Below, piece after piece: positions 1 through 5,086 of a DNA stretch of 5,086 nt. Origin of the DNA: Candidatus Bipolaricaulota bacterium (GTDB lineage Bacteria > Bipolaricaulota > Bipolaricaulia > RBG-16-55-9). The notes beneath the pieces were generated by a model. That model saw only the letters and a program-made list of their open reading frames with translations. It was not told the origin of the DNA and did no database searches. Made by a program: the position numbers and the translations under genes. The stretch lies in the NCBI GenBank assembly GCA_018609825.1, contig JAHEOA010000029.1, forward strand, positions 1 to 5,086. The letters run 5' to 3'. Position 1 is the first letter of the stretch; each line of letters opens with the position of its first letter.

Positions 1-1352
1 TTGTAGTCGCCGATGCCGGTCCCGATGATCGGATGGTCCTCGACCATGTGCCAGCCGACCCACCAGTCCCAGGCGCGGATCTGGGCCGACCCGCTGGTGG
101 CCACCTGCCGGATGTCGCTCACGGCCGTCTGGCCGGGCGGACTGATCAAGAACGCAATCACCAAGACGGCTGCCCCGCCCAGGGCGCCCAACCGTTGCCG
201 TAGCGGCGCCTCCCAGACGCGCTCAAGCAGCCCGACCACGGGCACAAGCGCCAACGTCAACAGCCCGGCCCAGCCGACCACGGGCGCCAGATCCTGCCAA
301 CCCTCGAGCCCGATCGCGTCGTGCTCCAGCCAGAGCTCGGTGCCCACATGAACCAGGAACGTCAGGCCGAACGCCGCGGCGACCAGCCCAACGCTCCAGC
401 GCCAGGTCCGTTTCAAGATGGCCCAGTCCTTGGTGGCCATCAGCCCGACCACAACCGTGGCGATCGCCAGCACGAACGCCAACCAGGACGAGTCCGAGTC
501 GACCGTCACGAGCGTCGCCGTCACGAGCGCCAGCACGCCGAGCGCGTAGCCCCGCATCCACGGCGTGCGTCCATTTAGAAGCAGCCACAGCCCCGGCCCG
601 ACGAGATAGGCGAGAAAGCCGCCGAGATAGTTGCGGTTGCCGAAGGTGGAGATGATGGCTCCACTATCGCCGGACTCTCCGGGTGCCCCGAGCACGACGC
701 CGAAGTACTGCAAGAGGCCGTAGATCGACGCCAGCGCGGCCGCGCCTAACAGCGTCCCCAACACCAGCTCGACGTCCGCGCGCCGCTCGACGTGGTTGCC
801 CACGTAGAGCGCGAACGCGGCGAAGTAGACCATCATGATGACGTAGGGCAGATCGCCCCAGAACGTGTTGGCGTTCGCGAGCGACAGCAACGCCGCCCCC
901 AACACGCCCAGAAACGGCCAGACGGCCGACGGCAGCCCCAGCCTTGTCTCGCCCTGCGCGATCCAGCGCCCGGCCCAGACGGCCCACAACAGCGAGATGG
1001 CGAGCAGCGAGAGGATGGCCTTGGTGTAGCCGTACTCCGTGTTGGGCAGATAGATCACCAGCGGCTGCAGGAAGAGGAACACCGAGACCAGCCCCAAGCG
1101 CCCGCGCGGCAGCGTCCAGACGAGCAGGCCCAAGGATCCCGCGACAAGAATCGTGACGTAGATGCCGGTCTGCAGGTCGCGAAAGGCCAGAACGACGATG
1201 AGCGCCGCGGCGATCGCCGCGATGCCCCCGATAATGCCGCCCTTGAGACGGGCGTTCGCCATCCAGCCCGACAGTCGCTCGCGCCACCGTTGCCACGGAG
1301 GCTGGCGACGTGGGCGCTTGGACCGTTTGCGGGCTTGACGTCGTTTGGCCAT
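1..1352 (-). CDS. O-antigen ligase/polymerase-like (Wzy_C-type) polytopic membrane protein, 3' end cut by the window edge
   Basis: This frame stays open for 450 codons from an ATG at 1352 to the left edge, so the C-terminus is missing. The product begins with a very basic cytoplasmic tail (about residues 3-26, mostly K and R). About 12 hydrophobic segments follow, near residues 38-57, 62-80, 87-103, 111-128, 142-159, 168-185, 193-220, 243-259, 267-285, 288-304, 316-335, 354-375 and 387-404. Two stretches point to the O-antigen ligase/Wzy family: STFGNRNYLGGFLAYL (about 235-250), and a periplasmic-type stretch with R426, W428, M436, H440-P441 and G444-x-G446. Such proteins join or polymerise lipid-linked glycans on the outer face of the inner membrane. 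The usual later HxHN region and any TPR tail lie beyond the window. The start is 5 bases after the reductase stop with no clear Shine-Dalgarno, which suggests coupled translation. Family call good; substrate unknown. Confidence 0.82.
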   Translation of the reverse strand, partial: MAKRRQARKRSKRPRRQPPWQRWRERLSGWMANARLKGGIIGGIAAIAAALIVVLAFRDLQTGIYVTILVAGSLGLLVWTLPRGRLGLVSVFLFLQPLVIYLPNTEYGYTKAILSLLAISLLWAVWAGRWIAQGETRLGLPSAVWPFLGVLGAALLSLANANTFWGDLPYVIMMVYFAAFALYVGNHVERRADVELVLGTLLGAAALASIYGLLQYFGVVLGAPGESGDSGAIISTFGNRNYLGGFLAYLVGPGLWLLLNGRTPWMRGYALGVLALVTATLVTVDSDSSWLAFVLAIATVVVGLMATKDWAILKRTWRWSVGLVAAAFGLTFLVHVGTELWLEHDAIGLEGWQDLAPVVGWAGLLTLALVPVVGLLERVWEAPLRQRLGALGGAAVLVIAFLISPPGQTAVSDIRQVATSGSAQIRAWDWWVGWHMVEDHPIIGTGIGDY

Positions 1353-1357
1353 GGGAA

Positions 1358-2584
1358 TCAGCGGACGAGGCCGACGGCCTCCATGAGAAAGTCGCGCTTG
1401 CGCGGCACCGCGCTCAAGAGCTTGCGCCAGAGATCGGGCCGCTTGAGCAGCGCCCCCGCCACCCAGCTCGTGTAGTCGATGTCGCCGTGCTCGCTCAACA
1501 CGTCCAATAGCTCGTCGTCATGACGGACGGTCTCGAAGACTCGATCGAGGTCGTCGTCGCTCAGTCGGCACAGCGCCCGATGGGCCAACATGCCGAAGTT
1601 CAGTTCGCGCTCGAACCGCTCGCGCCAGCGGCGCTCATAGGCTTCCAACTGAGGGGCCGAGACGTCGTCGGCATCGATCGCTTCAGCCGCGACCTCGCCG
1701 GCGATCTGCCCGCAGCTCGTGCCGATGTAGATGCCGCCCCCCGAGGTCGGCTTGGCATGGCCGGCCGCGTCGCCCACCAACATGACCCCGTCGGCGACGG
1801 TTCGCTCCGCCGGCCCGATGGGAATCTCGCCGCCGAAGCGCTCCACGATCTCGGGATCGCCGAAGCGCTCCGAGAGCCAGCGCTCCAAGAGCGCGTTCGT
1901 CCGCTGGCCGTCGTCGGTGCCCAACCCGACGCGCGCGAAGCCGGGCGTCGTGGGCACGGCCCAGCCGAAGAAGTTCGGGGCCACCCGACGGTTCAGATGG
2001 ACCTCCACGTAGTCGTCGCGCTCCAGCTCGTAGGGGATCGTCACTTGGGAGGCCACGATGCGCTTCTGAGGGGGCTTCAAGCCTCCCCAACGGGCCACGT
2101 CGCTCTTCGGCCCGTCCCCGCCGATCACGATTCGGGCCCCCACCGTCACGTCCTCGCGGTCGTCGAACCGCAGCGTCAGCGAAGCCGGATCGCCCGGTTC
2201 ATACGCGATCGCCCGGGCGCGCGAGTGGACGTCGGCGCCCGCGGCCTCGGCGTTGCGCACGATCTCACAATCGAAGCGATCCCGATCCATGACGTAGGCT
2301 TGGACACGGGGGCTCTCCAGCGCAATCGACTGCTCCTGGGGTCCGTAGGCGTAGACGCCCCGCATCGGGCCGAGCTTCACGTCGTCGCCCACGCCGGCGG
2401 ACTCGAACCCGCGGACGCTCAACAGGCCCGTGCACTGCACGGGGAGCCCGATCTGCGGTCGCCACTCCAACAGCAGCACGCGCAGGTCGTGTTCGGCGGC
2501 CGTCTGGGCCGCCCGGGCCCCGGCCGGGCCGGCGCCCACCACGACGACGTCATACGAGGGGTACTCGGGCCGCATGGCGGCCAT
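1358..2584 (-). CDS. Geranylgeranyl reductase family FAD-dependent oxidoreductase
   Basis: The 408-residue length is normal for the geranylgeranyl/digeranylgeranylglycerophospholipid reductase family, which uses FAD to saturate isoprenoid double bonds in lipids, quinones or polyprenyl chains. Visible motifs, in order: Rossmann GAGPAG at 17-22; the acidic ribose-binding E40 ending the second strand (VLLLE); the PVQCTG segment with C51 near the flavin; GGDGPKS at 155-161; FGWAVPT at 206-212; and the second FAD motif GDAAGHAKPTSGGGI at 271-285. There is no signal peptide or membrane helix, so it is probably cytosolic or membrane-peripheral. It starts 29 bases after the pseudouridine synthase stop and ends 5 bases before the membrane protein. 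Two starts are possible: ATG 2584 has only a weak GGA upstream, while ATG 2575 (Met4) has AGGA 8 bases upstream and may be the real one. The substrate (archaeal-type lipid, menaquinone, polyprenyl carrier or other) cannot be read from sequence. Confidence 0.93.
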   Translation of the reverse strand: MAAMRPEYPSYDVVVVGAGPAGARAAQTAAEHDLRVLLLEWRPQIGLPVQCTGLLSVRGFESAGVGDDVKLGPMRGVYAYGPQEQSIALESPRVQAYVMDRDRFDCEIVRNAEAAGADVHSRARAIAYEPGDPASLTLRFDDREDVTVGARIVIGGDGPKSDVARWGGLKPPQKRIVASQVTIPYELERDDYVEVHLNRRVAPNFFGWAVPTTPGFARVGLGTDDGQRTNALLERWLSERFGDPEIVERFGGEIPIGPAERTVADGVMLVGDAAGHAKPTSGGGIYIGTSCGQIAGEVAAEAIDADDVSAPQLEAYERRWRERFERELNFGMLAHRALCRLSDDDLDRVFETVRHDDELLDVLSEHGDIDYTSWVAGALLKRPDLWRKLLSAVPRKRDFLMEAVGLVR

Positions 2585-2587
2585 CCT
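2584..2587 (-). promoter_or_regulatory. Candidate Shine-Dalgarno (AGGA) for the reductase start at 2575
   Basis: Read on the minus strand, AGGA ends 8 bases before the ATG at 2575, which is normal spacing. Its last base is also the A of the upstream ATG at 2584. This favours Met4 as the initiating residue, but the evidence is only a four-base match. Confidence 0.4.
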
Positions 2588-2613
2588 AGCAAATCCGTTC
2601 CCCGGGGAAAAGC

Positions 2614-3372
2614 TCAGTCGGTCGAGGGGCGCCGGCGCTTCAGTTGGCGCAGCTGTTCCAGTTCCGACGCGCTGACGTCGGCCAACCGATTGGGGCGGAG
2701 ATCTCCCAACTGAACGGGCCCGATCGCGATCCGCAGAATGCGGGAGACGGGCAGCTTGAAGTGCCTGAACAGCCGCTTGATCTCGTGCTTGCGGCCCTCG
2801 CCCAGCTCCAGCTCGAACTCGGTCACGTCCGGATCGCCTTCCTCCGGGGCCAATCGGCCGTCTTCAATGTGGAGCCGCTCGCCCTCGTCCTCGACCCCCG
2901 CCTTCATGCGCCCGAGCACCTCGTCCGTGTGGCGCTTGGGCAACGCCCGGGGCACCGTGACGCGATAGGTCTTCTTGACCTCGTAGCTGGGATGGGTCAG
3001 CACGTTCACGAGGTCGCCGTCGTTGGTGACGATCAAGAGCCCTTCGGCGTCTCGATCAAGGCGCCCCGTGATGGCGCAGTCGTCCAGACCGTGCCGCTTG
3101 AGCACCTGGCCAACGGTGTTCTTGTGATGGGGGTCGTGATGCGAGGACAGCATCCCGCGCGGCTTATGGAACTTTTTAACGACACGCTCCGGACGCTCGA
3201 GCGGGATCGACTGGCCCTTCAGCGCGAGCTTGGCGATGTCGTCCAGCTGATAGTCCTCGAACGGGTTCGTGACGGTCTCGTCGTTGACGTCGACGCGGCC
3301 GTCGTTGATATAAGCCTCGGCCTTGCGGCGCGAGACCCCGGCCTGTTGCTGGACGATCTTGACCAGTTTCAT
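2614..3372 (-). CDS. RsuA/RluB/RluE/RluF-family rRNA pseudouridine synthase with S4 domain
   Basis: This 252-residue protein converts a uridine in ribosomal RNA to pseudouridine. It starts with an S4 RNA-binding domain (about 2-48; GVSRRKAEAYINDGRVDVN at 12-30). The catalytic domain follows: HKPRG at 69-73; GRLDRDAEGLLIVTNDGDL at 103-121 with the expected catalytic Asp at D106; KKTYRVTV at 133-140; and EGRKHEIKRLFRHFKLPV at 192-209 leading into RILRIAIGPVQLGDL. Length and architecture fit RluB (23S rRNA) or RsuA (16S rRNA); the exact target base cannot be decided here, so no symbol is given. The basic tail (KRRRP) is unremarkable. ATG 3372 is the only sensible start: AAAGGG lies 8 bases upstream, and no in-frame start was seen between the palindrome and this ATG. 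It is cytoplasmic and probably cotranscribed with larC upstream and the reductase 29 bases downstream. Confidence 0.95.
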   Translation of the reverse strand: MKLVKIVQQQAGVSRRKAEAYINDGRVDVNDETVTNPFEDYQLDDIAKLALKGQSIPLERPERVVKKFHKPRGMLSSHHDPHHKNTVGQVLKRHGLDDCAITGRLDRDAEGLLIVTNDGDLVNVLTHPSYEVKKTYRVTVPRALPKRHTDEVLGRMKAGVEDEGERLHIEDGRLAPEEGDPDVTEFELELGEGRKHEIKRLFRHFKLPVSRILRIAIGPVQLGDLRPNRLADVSASELEQLRQLKRRRPSTD

Positions 3373-3380
3373 GGGGAAAG

Positions 3381-3397
3381 CCCTTTGAGTACCTCCT
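3381..3397 (-). promoter_or_regulatory. Ribosome-binding region of the pseudouridine synthase gene
   Basis: Two purine-rich motifs precede the ATG at 3372. AAAGGG (3386-3381) ends 8 bases upstream and is the better-placed site. A near-perfect anti-SD match, AGGAGGT (3397-3391), ends 18 bases upstream, which is too far for usual initiation and has no start codon at normal spacing. The stronger motif begins only 3 bases after the 30-bp palindrome. Confidence 0.5.
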
Positions 3398-3400
3398 GAA

Positions 3401-3430
3401 TGTAGGGGCGAGGCATGCCTCGCCCCTACA
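3401..3430. repeat. 30-bp perfect palindrome, REP-like, copy 1 (larC 3' end)
   Basis: The 15-base arm TGTAGGGGCGAGGCA is followed exactly by its reverse complement, with no mismatch and no spacer. Each strand starts T-GTAG, the tetranucleotide known at the foot of REP hairpins handled by RAYT enzymes. It overlaps the last five bases of larC and supplies that gene's TAG stop. No T-run follows on either strand, so it does not look like an intrinsic terminator. It matches the copy at 4862-4891 except at positions 12 and 19 of the repeat. Confidence 0.9.
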
Positions 3431-4613
3431 GGCCAACATCATAGGCCGATCGCTTCGCCTCATCCACGATGACCTTGAGGGGGACGTTGTGTTCTCGGGC
3501 CGCAGCCGCACAATCGTCGTGCTCCGGCTGGACGTTGACCACCGAATCGCCCAACCTGGCGACCTTGACCCGGATCGCCCCATAGGCGGTCTCGATCTCG
3601 CGAGTCTCTCGGTCCAGACGCCGCTTGCCCAGCTCGTAGGTTCGAACCCCGATCGTCGTCGTCTCCGCAAAGAGCACCTCGCAGAGCGCATCGACCAATG
3701 CTTTATCGGCGAGCACATTCAGTCGAATCCCGAGGCGCCCCTTCTTCATATGGATCGAATGCCAGGTGACGTCCTGCGCGCCATGCGCAACCAATTGATC
3801 CTGCACATACGGCAGCCACTGCGGGGTCATGTCGTCAATGTCGGTCTCGATCATCACGGCCGACTCCCTCGATGGCTCCGTCGAGCCCACGGCCTCGCCC
3901 ACGCTCAAGCGCAGGAAGTTTGGCCGATCGGCCAAGTCTCGACGCCCGGCCCCGTAGCCGATCGACGTCCATTGGGCCAAGGGCCGCGCAAACTCCGGAT
4001 CGAGATGGCGCAAGATGGCCGCGCCCGTCGGCGTCGTCAGTTCCACTGATGGGCCAGAGGCGTATGTCGGCATGCCCGTCAGCAGCTCGAGTGTCGCTGG
4101 TGCTGGAACGGGCAGCGTTCCATGTTGCGTCTCGACCGTTCCGGAACCGACGTTGATGGGCGCGCAGAACCACCGTTCCACACGGAGCGCCTCGATCGCC
4201 ACGGCCGCGCCGACGATATCCAGAATGGAGTCGAGCGCGCCGACCTCGTGGAAGTGGACGTCATCCATAGGCACGTCGTGGACCTTGGCCTCGGCTTTGG
4301 CCAAGCGCTGAAAGATGTCGAGCGCGCGTTCGCGCTCGGCCGCCTTCAGCCCGCTTGCTGTGATGAGCTGCCGGATGTCGCGCCAGTCCCGCGACGGCGC
4401 GTCGGCGGCGTCAACATGGAAGCCGACGAACGTGCCGCTGAGCCCGGCTCGCTTGACTCGATCGGCGGACACTGGCACCGATCCTAGCCTGAGCGACTGA
4501 AAGCTCTCTGCCAGCCGCTCAGCGCCCATCACGCCCGTGTCCAGACACGCCGCCAGGAACATGTCGCCGGCGATGCCGGAGACGGGGTCGAGGTGGGCAA
4601 GCGATCGGGCCAT
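3426..4613 (-). CDS. larC: LarC, nickel insertion protein of nickel-pincer cofactor biosynthesis
   Basis: LarC is the CTP-dependent cyclometallase that inserts nickel into pyridinium-3,5-bisthiocarboxylic acid mononucleotide, giving the cofactor of lactate racemase LarA and relatives. The 395-residue frame has the family signatures: DPVSGIAGDMFLAACLDTG at 9-27; HFHEVGALDSILDIVG at 120-135; PINVGSGTVETQHG at 152-165; PAPATLELLTGMP at 170-182; ELTTPTGAAIL at 191-201; and GYGAGRRDL at 219-227. The LarC2 half starts near 252, with IETDIDDMTPQW at 255-266, then HMKKGRLGIRLNVL and the ETTTIGVR segment. LarC1 and LarC2 are one continuous frame; in Lactobacillus plantarum a ribosomal frameshift joins them. 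ATG 4613 is one base after the transposase stop, with no Shine-Dalgarno visible, and the N-terminal motif fits this start. The TAG stop lies in the palindrome at 3401-3430; without it the frame would run 10 codons further. No larA, larB or larE is present in the window. Confidence 0.96.
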   Translation of the reverse strand: MARSLAHLDPVSGIAGDMFLAACLDTGVMGAERLAESFQSLRLGSVPVSADRVKRAGLSGTFVGFHVDAADAPSRDWRDIRQLITASGLKAAERERALDIFQRLAKAEAKVHDVPMDDVHFHEVGALDSILDIVGAAVAIEALRVERWFCAPINVGSGTVETQHGTLPVPAPATLELLTGMPTYASGPSVELTTPTGAAILRHLDPEFARPLAQWTSIGYGAGRRDLADRPNFLRLSVGEAVGSTEPSRESAVMIETDIDDMTPQWLPYVQDQLVAHGAQDVTWHSIHMKKGRLGIRLNVLADKALVDALCEVLFAETTTIGVRTYELGKRRLDRETREIETAYGAIRVKVARLGDSVVNVQPEHDDCAAAAREHNVPLKVIVDEAKRSAYDVGL

Positions 4614-4614
4614 G

Positions 4615-5086
4615 TCAGTGACGATCGACGATCCAGTTGGCCGGGTTTTCGTCGTCTTCGGCCCAACGGGCGGGGTTGTCCGCGATGTATTGGCGAATGC
4701 GGGTCAACTCTTCGGTGCCCCGAATGACGCGTTCGTAATAGTTGCGTTGCCAGACGGGCATACCCCGGGTGTCTCGGTGGTGGTTGATGCGTTTGGTGGT
4801 GGCGGATTTGAATGATCCAATCATCGAACCCAATGAATGCGATTTTGGACCCGGTGACTGATGTAGGGGCGACGCATGCGTCGCCCCTACACGTCGTTCA
4901 ATGATCAGGATCCCATGCACGTGGTTCGGCATCACCACGAATTCATCCAGGTCTGCATGTGCGAAATGATCAGGAATCTCGTGCCAACATTCCTCGACAA
5001 TCCGCCCCAGATCATTGACACGCATTTCCCCACCGACCACGTCTCCAAACAGAGGTTCCCGACCCCACGTGCAGATCGTCACAAAA
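4615..5086 (-). CDS. REP-associated tyrosine transposase (RAYT, IS200-like Y1 HUH family), 5' end cut by the window edge
   Basis: RAYT proteins are single-strand endonucleases related to IS200/IS605 transposases that bind and cut REP hairpins. The frame is open to the right edge. It contains FVTICTWGREPLFG, normally internal to these proteins, so the GTG at 5082 is probably the Val of that motif and perhaps 20-30 N-terminal residues lie outside. Numbering from that Val, the HUH motif is MPNHVHGIL (H54, H56), SMIGSFKSATTKRIN is at 86-100, the catalytic tyrosine is in VWQRNYYERVIR (Y115 or Y116), and IRQYIADNPARW is at 129-140. Residues 65-73, VGATHASPL, are encoded by the palindrome at 4862-4891; excising those 30 bases restores a continuous shorter linker. 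Three sampled 60-base lines have 29, 30 and 34 G+C, against 40 in a larC line and 42 in a membrane-protein line, which suggests a foreign origin. The gene ends one base before larC. No disruption is visible, so the enzyme may be active. Confidence 0.9.
   Translation of the reverse strand, partial: FVTICTWGREPLFGDVVGGEMRVNDLGRIVEECWHEIPDHFAHADLDEFVVMPNHVHGILIIERRVGATHASPLHQSPGPKSHSLGSMIGSFKSATTKRINHHRDTRGMPVWQRNYYERVIRGTEELTRIRQYIADNPARWAEDDENPANWIVDRH
4862..4891. repeat. 30-bp perfect palindrome, REP-like, copy 2 (inside the transposase gene)
   Basis: The 15-base arm TGTAGGGGCGACGCA is followed exactly by its reverse complement. It differs from copy 1 by C for G at position 12 and G for C at position 19, a compensating pair that keeps the palindrome perfect. 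It lies wholly inside the transposase frame, from the third base of the codon for Arg64 to the second base of the codon for His74, and is read without a stop. Each strand carries GTAG near its 5' foot. Confidence 0.9.

Noticed and set aside
664..1296. A 210-codon minus-strand frame and overlapping plus-strand frames in the left 1.3 kb
   Set aside because: The translations are Arg/Gly/Ala-rich, typical of off-frame GC-rich DNA. The frame from 1352 to the left edge gives a coherent multi-helix membrane protein instead.
2598..2609. 12-bp palindrome TTCCCCGGGGAA between the pseudouridine synthase and the reductase
   Set aside because: It is short, without a loop or T-run, and occurs once. It could be an operator, but chance in GC-rich DNA is as likely.
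1520..2713. A 397-codon open frame on the plus strand, antisense to the reductase gene
   Set aside because: It mirrors the reductase codons in high-GC DNA. Its translation shows no recognisable motif, while the minus strand has complete FAD-binding motifs.
2644..3399. A 251-codon open frame on the plus strand, antisense to the pseudouridine synthase gene
   Set aside because: No family motif and compositionally a shadow; the opposite strand encodes a full S4 plus pseudouridine synthase domain pair.
3401..3430. Palindrome as a rho-independent terminator after larC
   Set aside because: No T-run follows on either strand, the stem has no spare loop, and the next gene's ribosome-binding region starts only a few bases later.
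5080..5082. GTG as the start codon of the transposase
   Set aside because: It is preceded in frame by a Phe codon and falls in the conserved FVTICTW stretch, which is normally internal, so the gene most likely begins beyond the right edge.

Overview
The window is a high-GC bacterial segment (roughly 60-65% G+C by eye) in which every convincing gene lies on the minus strand. In transcription order they are: a REP-associated (RAYT/IS200-like Y1) transposase cut by the right edge; larC, the nickel-insertion enzyme of nickel-pincer cofactor synthesis; an RsuA/RluB-family rRNA pseudouridine synthase; a geranylgeranyl-reductase-family flavoprotein; and an O-antigen ligase/polymerase-like polytopic membrane protein cut by the left edge. 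I see no tRNA, rRNA, CRISPR array or convincing rho-independent terminator. No stretch longer than 53 bases lies outside a gene.

Layout: 5086-4615 transposase (5' end missing); 1-base gap; 4613-3426 larC; 53-base gap holding most of a 30-bp palindrome; 3372-2614 pseudouridine synthase; 29-base gap; 2584-1358 geranylgeranyl reductase; 5-base gap; 1352-1 membrane protein (3' end missing). The spacing suggests one transcript, with translational coupling at the tightest junctions. Host: the gene mix and the GTAG-footed palindromes with a RAYT gene suggest an environmental, possibly uncultured lineage. Chloroflexota-like is a guess only; nothing here fixes the phylum.

The most interesting signal is a pair of perfect 30-bp palindromes (3401-3430 and 4862-4891). 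They differ only at one self-complementary pair of positions (12 and 19), so both stay perfect. Each strand of each copy begins T-GTAG, and GTAG is the tetranucleotide known at the foot of REP hairpins recognised by RAYT enzymes. One copy sits in frame inside the transposase gene, where it encodes a 9-residue linker between the HUH motif and the catalytic tyrosine. The other supplies the stop codon of larC. Deleting that copy in silico leaves larC open for 10 more codons, ending in a TGA that overlaps the next gene's ATG (ATGA). Both copies therefore look like clean 30-bp insertions into pre-existing coding sequence, read in different phases.

The remaining genes have recognisable families. 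LarC and the pseudouridine synthase act on a cofactor and on rRNA respectively and have no obvious link to each other. The reductase and the membrane protein could share isoprenoid-lipid or lipid-linked glycan metabolism, but that is inference from their tight spacing.
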